A stretch of DNA of 64,000 nt from Prado023 sp049688395 (lineage in GTDB: Bacteria; Actinomycetota; Actinomycetes; S36-B12; CAIYMF01). The notes below the pieces were generated by a model. It made no database searches and was not told where the DNA came from. It saw only the letters and a list, made by a program, of their open reading frames with translations. This document shows positions 9,446 to 18,039 of the stretch, one piece after another. Position 1 is the stretch's first letter. The number at the start of each line of letters is the position of its first letter. The position numbers and the translations under genes are program-made. The DNA is taken from assembly GCA_049688395.1 (NCBI GenBank), contig JBAVKQ010000039.1, positions 1 to 64,000 on the forward strand, in the 5' to 3' direction.

Positions 9446-10018
9446 ATGGGTTTCCAACTCACCGGTGTGCCCGCCGCCGACCGGGTCCTCGACGACCACC
9501 CCTTCGCGGTGCTGGCCGGGATGATGCTCGACCAGCAGTACGGGATGGAGCATGCGTTCCGCGGCGGCTGGAAGGTCCTGGACCGGTTCGGCTCGCTGGA
9601 CCCCGCGGCGATCGCGGCGGCGGACCCCGAGCAGTTCATCGCGCTGTGCAGCCGGCCTCCTGCGATTCACCGGTACCCCAAGGCGATGGCCGCACGGCTG
9701 CAGGAGCTCGCAGCGCTGGTGCAGTCCTCCTACGGTGGCGATGCCACGCGCCTGTGGGCCGAGGCGAGCAGCGGCGACCAACTGCTGGCCCGGGTCCAGG
9801 AGCTGCCGGGCTTCGGTGCGCAGAAGGCCCGCATCTTCGTGGCGCTGCTCGCCAAGCAGCTCGGCGTGCGACCCGAGGGCTGGCAGGCCGCAGCGGGCGA
9901 CTACGCGCTGGACGGCTACCGCTCCGTGGCCGACGTGGTGGACGCAGAGTCCCTGGGCCGGGTCCGCGCGTTCAAGGCGCAGCAGAAGGCTGCTGCCCAG
10001 GCCACCCGCGCCGACTGA
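9446..10018 (+). CDS. HhH-GPD superfamily DNA glycosylase-like protein
   Basis: A 190-residue protein with the helix-hairpin-helix segment LPGFGAQKARIFVALLAKQ from about residue 119 and an N-terminal LAGMMLDQQ helix typical of the HhH-GPD base-excision family. These small actinobacterial members resemble the AlkA/endonuclease III core without an Fe-S cluster loop. The expected role is recognition or excision of damaged bases, but the substrate is unknown. The gene stands between an aminotransferase and the first copy of a palindromic element that begins 129 bp after its stop. Confidence 0.85.
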   Translation: MGFQLTGVPAADRVLDDHPFAVLAGMMLDQQYGMEHAFRGGWKVLDRFGSLDPAAIAAADPEQFIALCSRPPAIHRYPKAMAARLQELAALVQSSYGGDATRLWAEASSGDQLLARVQELPGFGAQKARIFVALLAKQLGVRPEGWQAAAGDYALDGYRSVADVVDAESLGRVRAFKAQQKAAAQATRAD

Positions 10019-10146
10019 TCGCGGCCAAGACCCGACCCGACCCACTCCGTGGCGCACCAGCTGAACCATCGGTACCCGGCTTGCAACTGCCACGATGATC
10101 CTCCGACGACTGGCTGTCGGCGGCGCCGTGCTGCGGCGGTCCTGAC

Positions 10147-10326
10147 GAACCTCGCCGCCGATGTGGTCGTAATCCGCTCGGCCGCGCCCGCCTGAACCGA
10201 ACCTTGCCGCTGATCTGGTCGCTCCGGGTGGGTCGAGGTGCCGCGAACACGACCACATCAGCGGCAAGGTTGGCCCCTGCACCCTGCGCAGGCGCCTCGA
10301 ACGACCAACTCGGCGGCGAGGTCGTC
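10147..10326. repeat. Nested-palindrome dispersed element, copy 1
   Basis: Four related 23-25 bp units of the form AACCTTGCCGCNGATNTGGT occur here, two forward (from 10147 and 10197) and two inverted (about 10251-10274 and 10299-10324), so the outer and the inner pairs can each form a hairpin. The whole block aligns without net gaps to copy 2 at 14167, exactly 4,020 bp away. It lies in non-coding DNA. The remaining sequence to 10482 shows nothing else. A REP/BIME-like element or structured RNA is possible. Confidence 0.85.
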
Positions 10327-10482
10327 GACCGCGCCTGCGCCACGGGCAGGCTGTGTCCGATCTCATTGAGCAGGCGCACAGCGCGCTTCTCGGCCGTGCC
10401 AGTGGGACTCTGGAGAAGGCGCCCCACCGCAACGAGCGCCGGGGCGGCCTTGTGGGCGCAGGCACCCGGGAGGTCGGTCATC

Positions 10483-11790
10483 GTGCGTCGGGAGGCCCTG
10501 CGCGAGTACCTCGGGGGTGCGCTCTGGGTGATGCCGTTCGGCGCAGGGATCCTTGCCGTGGCCGTGGCCAACGCGCTGGTCCGCCTCGAGCCGGCTGACG
10601 AGGGCCTGCTCGGTTGGCTGGCGTTCCAAGGGACGTCCGATGCCGCCCGGGAGATGCTGCTGGCCATCGCCGGGACGGTCGTCACGGTGATCGCGCTGGT
10701 TCTGGGGCTGTCCGTGGTGGCACTGCAACTGAGCACCACGCAGTTCTCGCCGCGCCTGCTGCGCAACTTCCTGCGCGACCGGCCGAACCAGGTGGCACTG
10801 AGCGTGTTCATGGCCACGTTCGCCTACTGCGCCACGCTGTTGTTCTCCGTGGGCGTGGGGCCGGAGCCGGAGGTCTACCCACGGGTGGCAGTGAACCTGG
10901 CCATCGTCGCACTGTTCGCCAGCATGGCGATGGTCGTCTACTTCGCCGACCACCTCTCCCACTCGTTGCAGGTCGAGGCGATCATGCGGCAAGTCGAGAG
11001 CGAGGCCCTGGAGGTCATCGCAAACAGCCCTTCGGACGTCGACATGGATCCCCCGACACCACCGCAGTGGGCGCTGGCGATCCCCGCCGCGGCCTCCGGG
11101 TATGTCCAGACGACCCATCCGGAGTTGCTCCTGCCGCTGGCGATCCGGCACGGGGTGGGCATGGCATTGACCACCGGGGTGGGCCAGCACATCGCTGCCG
11201 GCAGTCCACTGGCGTTGATCTGGAAGCCGTCGCCGGACGATCCGCCGCCGGACCTGGACTCCTACCGGAGGGCCTTCGACGCAGACGTCGGCATCGGGTT
11301 CGAGCGAACCCAGCAGCAGGACTCCGCCTTCGGTATCCGTCAGCTCGTGGACGTGGCCGTCAAGGCGCTGTCCCCTGCCGTCAACGACCCCTACACGGCC
11401 GTGCAGGCGCTGCATCACATGACGGCGATCTTCGGCGCCATGGCCCTGCGCCCGCTGGGCCCGCGAGTGGCCCGAGCGGCCGAGGGCCCGGCTGTGGTGG
11501 TCGTCCCGAGCCGGGAGTTCGGGCAGTACCTGGCCAAGATGTGCGGGCTGGTGCGCCGCTACGGCAGCTCCGAGCCCACGGTCATGACCGCCCTGCTGCG
11601 GCTGATGGACCACTGTGCGCTGATGGCGTCCACGGATGGGGCCCGCCTCGTTGCGCTCAGCGAGCAGGCCCGGCTCGTGGCCGAGGACAGCGTGCGGGAC
11701 ACCGCCCAACCTGCCGACGCCGCCCAGGTGATCGAGGAGGAGGCCGAGCTCCAGCGGGCGATTGCGGCCTACCGCGCCGGACTCGTCTGA
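10483..11790 (+). CDS. DUF2254 family membrane protein
   Basis: The 435-residue protein begins with a hydrophobic segment (VMPFGAGILAVAVANAL) and has further membrane helices at about 70-100, 105-130 and 140-160, followed by a soluble part; TTQFSPRLLRNFLRDRPNQ is characteristic of DUF2254. The role of this family is unknown. I chose GTG 10483, which has GGGAGG about nine bases upstream and the family N terminus; a longer in-frame extension to 10204 would translate the palindromic element and is rejected. It stands alone, converging on the DUF1622 gene. Confidence 0.88.
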   Translation: MRREALREYLGGALWVMPFGAGILAVAVANALVRLEPADEGLLGWLAFQGTSDAAREMLLAIAGTVVTVIALVLGLSVVALQLSTTQFSPRLLRNFLRDRPNQVALSVFMATFAYCATLLFSVGVGPEPEVYPRVAVNLAIVALFASMAMVVYFADHLSHSLQVEAIMRQVESEALEVIANSPSDVDMDPPTPPQWALAIPAAASGYVQTTHPELLLPLAIRHGVGMALTTGVGQHIAAGSPLALIWKPSPDDPPPDLDSYRRAFDADVGIGFERTQQQDSAFGIRQLVDVAVKALSPAVNDPYTAVQALHHMTAIFGAMALRPLGPRVARAAEGPAVVVVPSREFGQYLAKMCGLVRRYGSSEPTVMTALLRLMDHCALMASTDGARLVALSEQARLVAEDSVRDTAQPADAAQVIEEEAELQRAIAAYRAGLV

Positions 11791-11871
11791 CCCGGTCCGG
11801 GAGCATGCTGGGGGTCCCCGACCGCACCCGAGACAGACGTGCGGTGACGCTCGTCCACTCCGCCGGCCCGC

Positions 11872-12243
11872 TCAGTCCGGGTGGGCTGCGGCGGACTGCT
11901 CGCCCTCGTGCTGTGCCTTGCGCCACGGCAGGACGCCGTCGGTCTCGATCTCCAACGAGAAGCTGAGGATGACCCTGATCAGCACGAGCAGGCCCAAAGC
12001 GGCAGTGCTCTCCAGGCTGCGGTCGACGATGATCGTCTCGATGATGTCGGCGGCGACCAGGACGCTCAGCCCAAGCAGCAGAGGGCGGGCGAAGCCTGCG
12101 CGCGCCGAGTCGTAGAACGAATCGCGCAATCCGGTGGTGAACACCGCCCGGACGATCCCGACGACACCGCCGATCGTGATGATGGCTATCCCGACGACCT
12201 CGAAGCCCCGCGCGAGCGCTTCCACGGCCTCGGTGAAGTCCAC
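11872..12243 (-). CDS. DUF1622 family small membrane protein
   Basis: The 123-residue product has three hydrophobic stretches: residues about 16-36 (VVGIAIITIGGVVGIVRA), 54-74 (LLLGLSVLVAADIIETII) and 82-98 (LGLLVLIRVILSFSLEIE). The LVAADIIETI and RVILSFSLEIE blocks are typical of DUF1622 proteins, whose function is not known. Start is a GTG at 12243. The gene converges with the DUF2254 gene (82 bp between stops). The following 12,244-12,571 contains no recognisable gene. Confidence 0.85.
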   Translation of the reverse strand: MDFTEAVEALARGFEVVGIAIITIGGVVGIVRAVFTTGLRDSFYDSARAGFARPLLLGLSVLVAADIIETIIVDRSLESTAALGLLVLIRVILSFSLEIETDGVLPWRKAQHEGEQSAAAHPD

Positions 12244-12571
12244 CTCTGCAGGCTATCCAGCGCGGCAGGTGGATGCGCGCAGTGCGTTCGGCCGCGACGC
12301 GGGGGCCGGCCGACGGTGACGCCCCGGATCCCGTGGCCACCCTCTCTGCCGACCGGACGATTGATCGCGCGCCCTGCACTCGATGACCAACTGGCAGCGA
12401 CGGTCCGGGCGCTTGCCCAGCCCCGTCGGGCACCCCCAGCGTGCGCCCGGACCCATATCGAGCGCAACGGCTGGCTGCGGTACGGATGGCCCTGTTCTCG
12501 CGGGAGTGGTCGGCGTAGCGTGAAGAGCAGCCCGGGGATATCGGGTGGGACCATCCGACGAGGTGGTGGGC

Positions 12572-14041
12572 ATGCGATCGACACGAGCGATCTTGGCGTC
12601 AGCGTCAGCGATGGGGATGTGCGTGGGGGTGGTGGTCCCCGGGAGCCTCGGGTTGGCTGGTGCGGCCGGTTCGAGTTCCGCGCTGACCTCGGCCACGACA
12701 GTGCGCGCCGGCTCCGGGGTACCGGGTCCGGCGCTGGCCTACGACTTCAACGGCGACGGGTACGCCGACCTGCCCGTGGGCGCGCCCGGGGAGGATCTGG
12801 GACGCGTGCGTGCCGCCGGAGCGGTCAATGTGATCTACGGCTCGGCCGGCGGGCTGACCGCCCGGGGCGACCAGGTGTGGACCCAGCAGAGCCCGGGCGT
12901 GCCCGGGCGGGCCGAGCGATTCGACCGGTTCGGGGCCGACCTGGCCTCAGGAGACTTCGATGCCGACGGGTTCGCGGACCTGGTGATCGAGTCCGGCGGG
13001 GAGGACGCCGGCGACGGCCGAGCCGTGTGGGGGTCGGCCACGGTGCTCCACGGATCGCGCTCGGGCCTGACCGCGAAGGGTGCCCGGACCTGGCCTGCAT
13101 CGGCGTTCCCGGACCGGGTCGATGACACGGTCGGCGTGGGTGGGATGCGCTACGTGATCGGCGACTTCAACGCCGATCTCGCCGATGACCTGGCCATCGG
13201 GTACGACGTGCAGGCGACCAGCTTCCCGTACGGCTGGCTGATCTGGGGCGGCCGTAATGGGCTGAGCAGCACCGTGGTGAAGGTCGCTGGAACGCCGCTG
13301 GCCGCAGGTGACCTGACCGGCGACGCGATCGACGACCTGGTCGTCACCACGTGTGGGTGGCCGTGCACCACTGCCTGGCAGGTCGCGCTCGGATCGCGGA
13401 GCGCACCTCTCAGGCGGGTCATCCGCGCGCCGTCGGATGGTCGGTACCTGGAGACCAGCGACCACATCACCGGGGACATCGACGCCGACGGGGTAGAGGA
13501 GCTCCTCCGGATCGGTACCCCAGGCGACGGGCCGCCCTATTCCCTTCTCGCGCAGGGCGTGACCGGTGCCACGGTGGATGGACCCACGGAACTGACGGGC
13601 GCCGACCTCGGTGTCCCGGCCGAGGCGATCTGGCACAACCAGACCGCCGGCGACGTGACCGCCGACGGCGCGGCTGAGGTGCTGATTGCCCTCTGGTCGG
13701 CGCCGGCTGGCGCGGTGTTCCTGGTCCAGGGCACCCCGGGCACAGGCATCCTGGCGCAACCGGGGCAGGTCTGGTCGCAATCGACCCCGGGGGTCAAGGG
13801 GACCGAGCAGCCCGGCGATGACTTCGGCGCGGCCGTTCGGATCGGGCGTTTCGGCACCAGTCCGTACTCCAGTGCGGCGATCGGAGCGCCGGGTGAGAAG
13901 CGGGGCACTGGCCGGGTGACGGTGCTGCCCGGTGCCGACAGCGGCCTGACCGCCCGGGGCGACCGTGTGTGGTCCCAGGACTCGGCGGGGATCAAGGGGC
14001 GCGCCGAGCCCGGGGACCAGTTCGGCTCGGCGCTCGGCTGA
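12572..14041 (+). CDS. Secreted FG-GAP/integrin-alpha-type beta-propeller protein, 3'-truncated
   Basis: This 489-residue product has a signal peptide (RSTRAILASASAMGMCVG to about residue 30) and then repeated FG-GAP/VCBS blades with Ca-binding loops, such as YDFNGDGYADLPVGAPGEDL, GDFDADGFADLV and GDFNADLADDLAIG. The blade linker VWTQQSPGVPGRAE recurs as VWSQSTPGVKGTEQ and VWSQDSAGIKGRAE. The protein stops at GDQFGSALG, where the next blade should continue with the DFDGDG loop, so the gene seems cut in mid-repeat. I chose ATG 12572, which starts the signal peptide, over an upstream in-frame GTG. Likely an extracellular surface or adhesion-type protein; ligand unknown. Confidence 0.82.
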   Translation: MRSTRAILASASAMGMCVGVVVPGSLGLAGAAGSSSALTSATTVRAGSGVPGPALAYDFNGDGYADLPVGAPGEDLGRVRAAGAVNVIYGSAGGLTARGDQVWTQQSPGVPGRAERFDRFGADLASGDFDADGFADLVIESGGEDAGDGRAVWGSATVLHGSRSGLTAKGARTWPASAFPDRVDDTVGVGGMRYVIGDFNADLADDLAIGYDVQATSFPYGWLIWGGRNGLSSTVVKVAGTPLAAGDLTGDAIDDLVVTTCGWPCTTAWQVALGSRSAPLRRVIRAPSDGRYLETSDHITGDIDADGVEELLRIGTPGDGPPYSLLAQGVTGATVDGPTELTGADLGVPAEAIWHNQTAGDVTADGAAEVLIALWSAPAGAVFLVQGTPGTGILAQPGQVWSQSTPGVKGTEQPGDDFGAAVRIGRFGTSPYSSAAIGAPGEKRGTGRVTVLPGADSGLTARGDRVWSQDSAGIKGRAEPGDQFGSALG

Positions 14042-14166
14042 TTGGCAGCGGCGCGATCGCGCCCGGTCGGCGAGCATCTGCTGGAGGCCGCCTCGCTCGC
14101 GCGCCGATGGAGCGAGGCGGGCTCGCTCGACGAAGGCTCCACCGCGTCTGACCTTCCCGGTTCGGC

Positions 14167-14346
14167 GAACCTTGCCGCTGATCTGGTCGTAATCCGCGCG
14201 GTGGCGGTGGGCTGAGCCGAACCTTGCCGCAGATTTGGTCGTTCCGGCTGGGTCGAGACGCTGAACAGACGACCACATCGGCGGCAAGGTTGGCGTCAGC
14301 GGCCTGCGCAGGGGCGTCGAACGACCAACTCGACGGCAAGGTCTTC
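14167..14346. repeat. Nested-palindrome dispersed element, copy 2
   Basis: This is the second copy of the element at 10147, with the same order of two forward and two inverted AACCTTGCCGC...TGGTCGT units. It begins 126 bp after the FG-GAP stop, close to the 129-bp distance of copy 1 from its upstream gene. The flanks 14,042-14,166 and 14,347-14,511 contain no supported gene. Confidence 0.85.
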
Positions 14347-14511
14347 ATCCTCAGCCCCGCGGGCCCGGCGCTCTCGGGTCCAGGCCCCAGCCCATTCCAG
14401 CCCGAGCCCCGTCCAGCCAGCGCCCCGCCCAGCCTGGGCCTGCCCTCGGGGGGACACCAGCGCGGTCGCCACGGACGATCACTGGGCCCGCTGCACATGA
14501 CGGCGGCTGGG

Positions 14512-15714
14512 TCAGGTTCGGGGCAGCCACGTCGCGCGACGCCGCCAGGGCCTCGGCCAGCGCCAGCCGGCCGTCTTCCGGCGCGGTGACTGGGTGCCAC
14601 CTGCCAAGGGGATCAGCAGTGGCTGCCACTGCGATGCCGGTGCCTGGTCGTGCCCGGGGTCGATGCCCCAGATGAGGCGCTCACCGACGCGGGCAAGTTC
14701 CCACCGGGCGGTCCTGACCGCCACCAGGTCACCGCGGTTGACGATCACACCGGCGCCTGGGCGCCACCGCTCCCGGTCCCATCGCCGCACGGTGGTGTGG
14801 CCATGGATCTGGTTCAGGTGCGAGGCGTCGTCCGTGGCCTCCCAGGACATCAGCAGTTCGGCACCGCCCTGCGCCCAGAGCGGGCCGGCCGCGAGATCCG
14901 TGCGCCCGGTGGTCATCGTTCCCGTCCGAAGTGTGACGGTGGCGGGGCCGAGGGCGTCGGCGTTGATCGCGGCGGCGGCGGCGGCCGGGGTCGCGGGGCG
15001 ACCCAGCGCCAGCCATGCCCCGTGGGTGAGCCCGGCGTGGGTGACCAGGATGTCCCCCGAGGGGCGCATCCCCCGCATCCGTCGGGGAAGCTCCAGCACG
15101 TCCCAGTCGGGCCGCAGCGCGGCGCCGACATGAGCCAGCCCCTCGTCCCACCATGCCCGCAACAGGCTCGTGGATCGGTCATCGAGTTCCCGGCGGATCG
15201 TGGTCGGTCGGTCGAACACGTAGGGCTGTTCGTGGTTTCCGATCAGCTGGACCCATCTGTCCCCGTACGGGCCGCGCAGGAATCGGTCGACCAGCGCGAT
15301 CACCCCGGCGGAGTCCGGGCCGCGGTGCACCAGGTCCCCAACCTGAACCACGACCAATCCGTCGGGGACGGTTGCAGAGACGAGGTCCACACCATGGGCT
15401 TCCAGGGCCCAGCGCAGCGCGTCCAGATGTCCGGCGACATCACCGATCAGCAGTGCCCACGCAGCCCCCGCCCCCGAGACTTCGACCGGCCCCGCCGAGG
15501 CGTGCGAGTCGGCTGGGCGCACTCGGGTGGCTGGAGGTGCGTCCTCGTGGGCCGGGGCAGCCGTTCCGGTCGCGACGAGGTCGGGTCCGCCGAGGTCGGG
15601 TCCGAGGTCGCCCCGGTCGCCTCCGGTTGCCGGTCGGATGTCCCAGGACGGCAGCGTGGGCGATTCGGGCATCAGGGAATCCAGGTCGGGAGTCAGGAGC
15701 CTGCCACCAGCCAT
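14512..15714 (-). CDS. Calcineurin-like metallophosphoesterase
   Basis: A 400-residue protein whose catalytic domain starts near residue 88. All five metallophosphoesterase motifs are visible: GDVAGH (91-96), GDLVHRG, GNHE, VTHAG and HGHT, giving a complete dinuclear metal site of the PPP/ApaH-like superfamily. The first 85 residues are low-complexity, so translation may start further in. It may hydrolyse phosphoproteins or dinucleotide polyphosphates; substrate unknown. It starts 16 bp after the Fic stop, so the two are probably cotranscribed. The C-terminal 35 residues after GTQSPRRK look non-conserved. Confidence 0.83.
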   Translation of the reverse strand: MAGGRLLTPDLDSLMPESPTLPSWDIRPATGGDRGDLGPDLGGPDLVATGTAAPAHEDAPPATRVRPADSHASAGPVEVSGAGAAWALLIGDVAGHLDALRWALEAHGVDLVSATVPDGLVVVQVGDLVHRGPDSAGVIALVDRFLRGPYGDRWVQLIGNHEQPYVFDRPTTIRRELDDRSTSLLRAWWDEGLAHVGAALRPDWDVLELPRRMRGMRPSGDILVTHAGLTHGAWLALGRPATPAAAAAAINADALGPATVTLRTGTMTTGRTDLAAGPLWAQGGAELLMSWEATDDASHLNQIHGHTTVRRWDRERWRPGAGVIVNRGDLVAVRTARWELARVGERLIWGIDPGHDQAPASQWQPLLIPLAGGTQSPRRKTAGWRWPRPWRRRATWLPRT

Positions 15715-15730
15715 CGGGGGTTCTGAGGTC

Positions 15731-16507
15731 CTAGTCCATCCGGGTGGGATTGGCGTGCGCCTTCAACCAGCCGGAGATGCGTCGGCCCCTCTGCTTGCGC
15801 CGCACAGAGGACCGCACCTGCGCCTCGCCCTTCTCGACGCTGGGAGCCGGGCTGGTCAGACTGTCGAGCATCTCGATGAGTGGCTCGAGGTCCCCGGTGT
15901 GGCTCGCATCGCGGCTGGCCTCGTTGTTGGCCTCCTTCGGGATGGAGAGGAAGTCAACTCGCCACCCGGCATTCAGACCGACCTGGGACCAGAACATCCG
16001 CTGGGTCCTCCCGTTGCCCTCCCGGAACGGATGGATCTGATTCAGGCGCGCGTAGTGGTGCGCCAGTCGGGCGATGAACTGCTCGCGCGGCAGGCCCCGC
16101 AGGAGGTCCTCGGCGCCGAGCTCGGCGAACAACTCCGCGAGCGCCGAGTCCACCTCTGCGGCCGGCACGAAGTCCGTGCCCTGCTTGTCGATATCAGTCG
16201 TGCGGAACTGGCCCGCCCAATCGAAGATGCCCTCGAAGAGGAGGCGGTGGATCGCCTGCAGGTGCTCCCTGTCCCCCGTGCACGGGATCGGCTCGTCCAC
16301 GAGGTCCGCAAGCCGTCCGGGCAGGAGCTCGTCGGCGGCGGCCTCGATCTCCTCCTGGGTGCTGGCCGATACCTCGTTGCGCAGGAAACCGGTGCTGGGG
16401 TCGATGTAGGGCGAGGACGCGGAGGTCGGCGCCTCGTCCGGTTGCTGCGGAACTGCTCCCATCTTGTCGTTTGTAGCACGCTGGACAGGCGCTGTCGCAC
16501 CGCGCAT
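15731..16507 (-). CDS. fic: Fic domain protein (AMP-transferase type)
   Basis: The product of about 258 residues carries the complete Fic motif HPFREGNGRTQR (His159 to Arg170), with the preceding flap-type sequence FRTTDIDKQGTDFVP. Fic enzymes usually transfer AMP from ATP to a target hydroxyl; the canonical residues imply an active enzyme. It resembles single-domain Fic toxins; I find no separate short antitoxin (VbhA/FicA type) beside it, and I see no clear S/TxxxE(G/N) inhibitory helix. ATG 16507 is used; a GTG one codon earlier and ATG 16462 are alternatives. It leads a two-gene unit with the metallophosphoesterase and is divergent from the broken ARC gene. Confidence 0.87.
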   Translation of the reverse strand: MRGATAPVQRATNDKMGAVPQQPDEAPTSASSPYIDPSTGFLRNEVSASTQEEIEAAADELLPGRLADLVDEPIPCTGDREHLQAIHRLLFEGIFDWAGQFRTTDIDKQGTDFVPAAEVDSALAELFAELGAEDLLRGLPREQFIARLAHHYARLNQIHPFREGNGRTQRMFWSQVGLNAGWRVDFLSIPKEANNEASRDASHTGDLEPLIEMLDSLTSPAPSVEKGEAQVRSSVRRKQRGRRISGWLKAHANPTRMD

Positions 16508-16615
16508 CACGGTACATGCGTACCACTATTGGTCGCTTCCGCGATATTTTCGACGATCAGGACCCTCGATCGCCGCCTGCCGGTCGGCGCCCGCCGGTTC
16601 GCGAAGGGACAGAAC

Positions 16616-18039
16616 GTGACCCAGGACGGCCAGCGCGCCGAGACCGCCCAGGAGTTGCGCCAGCGCAACACAGAACTGACCGAGCACTCCGGCCAGACCA
16701 GCCGCAGGACACGCGACTGGCCTCCGCCCTGGCCGCTGCCCGCCAGGAGCTCGACGCCCTTCATCAGGAGATCTCCCGCCTCACCGCTCCTCCCCGCTGA
16801 GCTTCGGCACCTACCTGCGCACCGTCGACAGCCTGCAACGCACCGTCGACATCGTCGTCTCGGGCCGCAGGATGCGCGTCACGGTCTCGACGACGGTCCC
16901 GCTCGGCGGCCTCGAGCCGGGCACTGTCGTGATCCTCGACGACCATCTCGCGATGGTCGCGACGGCGGACGCCGGGGACGCCGGGGACGCCGGGGAGATC
17001 GTCGTCGTCGAGCAGCGGATCGACGAGGACCACGTGCTGGTCGTCGTTCGCGGGGAGGACACCCGGGTCCTGCGCCTCGTGGAGCTGCCCTTCCTGCACC
17101 CCGAGCTGTTCGTGGAGCACAGCCTGCGCCCACCGAAGGGCGTGCTGCCCTACGGTCCGCCCGGATGCGGCAAGACCCTGATCGCCAAGGCGGTGGCCAC
17201 CTCCCTGTCCCGCTCGGCGGGAGCCGACGCCTTCTTCCTGAACATCAGGGCCGGCCACAGCTGCTCGACAAGTACGTGGGCGAGACAGAGCGACGCATCC
17301 GCCTGATCTTCGCGCGTGCCCGCGACAAGGCGGCGCTCGGCATGCCCGTCGTGATCTTCTTGACGAGATGGAATCGTTGTTCCGAACCCGCGGCTCGGGG
17401 ATCTCCTCCGACGTCGAGACGACCGTCGTCCCCCAGCTGCTCGCCGAGATCGACGGCGTGGAGGAGCTGCGCAACGTGGTGGTCATCGGCGCCTCCAACC
17501 GCGAAGGACATGATCGACCCGGCCATCCTGCGCGCCGGCCGCCTCGACGTGAAGATCCGCATCGACCGCCCCGCCCGCACCGGCGCCCGCGAGATCCGAT
17601 ACCTGACCGCGAACCTGCCGATCGACGAGGCCGAACTCGAGCGCTGGGGCGACGCCGACGCGGCGATCGCCGACATGCCCGATGCCCTGCTCGACGCGCT
17701 CTTCGGCCGCGACTCCACGACGGCGCTGCTGCGCGTGCGCTACCGCTCCGGGCGCGCTGAGACCTGGCACCTGGCCGACCTCGTCTCGGGCGCGATGATC
17801 GCCAACATCGTCGACCGCGCCAAGAACGCCGCCATCAAGACCCTCCTGGCCACCGGACGGTGGGGCCTGTCGACCGCGCACCTGATCGACGCGGTCGGCA
17901 GGGAGGTACGCGAGGACGCGGACCTGCCCGGAGCCACGGATCCGAAGGGGGCGCGGGTGGTCGGCCGCGGCCGGGGCGGGGACCGATCGTCTCGGTCACC
18001 CCGATCGCGTTGGCCGAGAGCGAGGAGATCAGCCGATGA
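16616..18039 (+). pseudogene. arc: Proteasome-associated AAA ATPase ARC/Mpa, frameshifted and internally deleted
   Basis: Pieces of a full ARC ATPase lie in order but in changing frames: the N-terminal coiled coil (AETAQELRQRNTELTEH, then LAAARQELDALHQEISRL), the OB domain (SFGTYLRTVDSLQ...), Walker A in YGPPGCGKTLIAKAVA, KYVGETERRIRLIFARAR, the Walker B region with DEMESLFRTRGSG, GASNRE/DMIDPAILRAGRLDVK and the C-terminal GAMIANIVDRAKN. Frame changes occur near 16700, 16795, 17250, 17363, 17507 and 17970. In addition the interdomain segment that normally precedes VELPFLHPELF is missing (about 50 codons near 17085). The GTG start at 16616 has an AAGGGA site, and the ancestral stop overlaps the dop start as ATGA. 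It cannot make a working unfoldase. Confidence 0.85.

Noticed and set aside
7399..9639. Long minus-strand open frame across lacI and alaA
   Set aside because: Runs antisense over two well-supported genes and has no domain features.
10204..10482. N-terminal extension of the DUF2254 protein
   Set aside because: It would translate the palindromic element; GTG 10483 has a ribosome site and the family N terminus.
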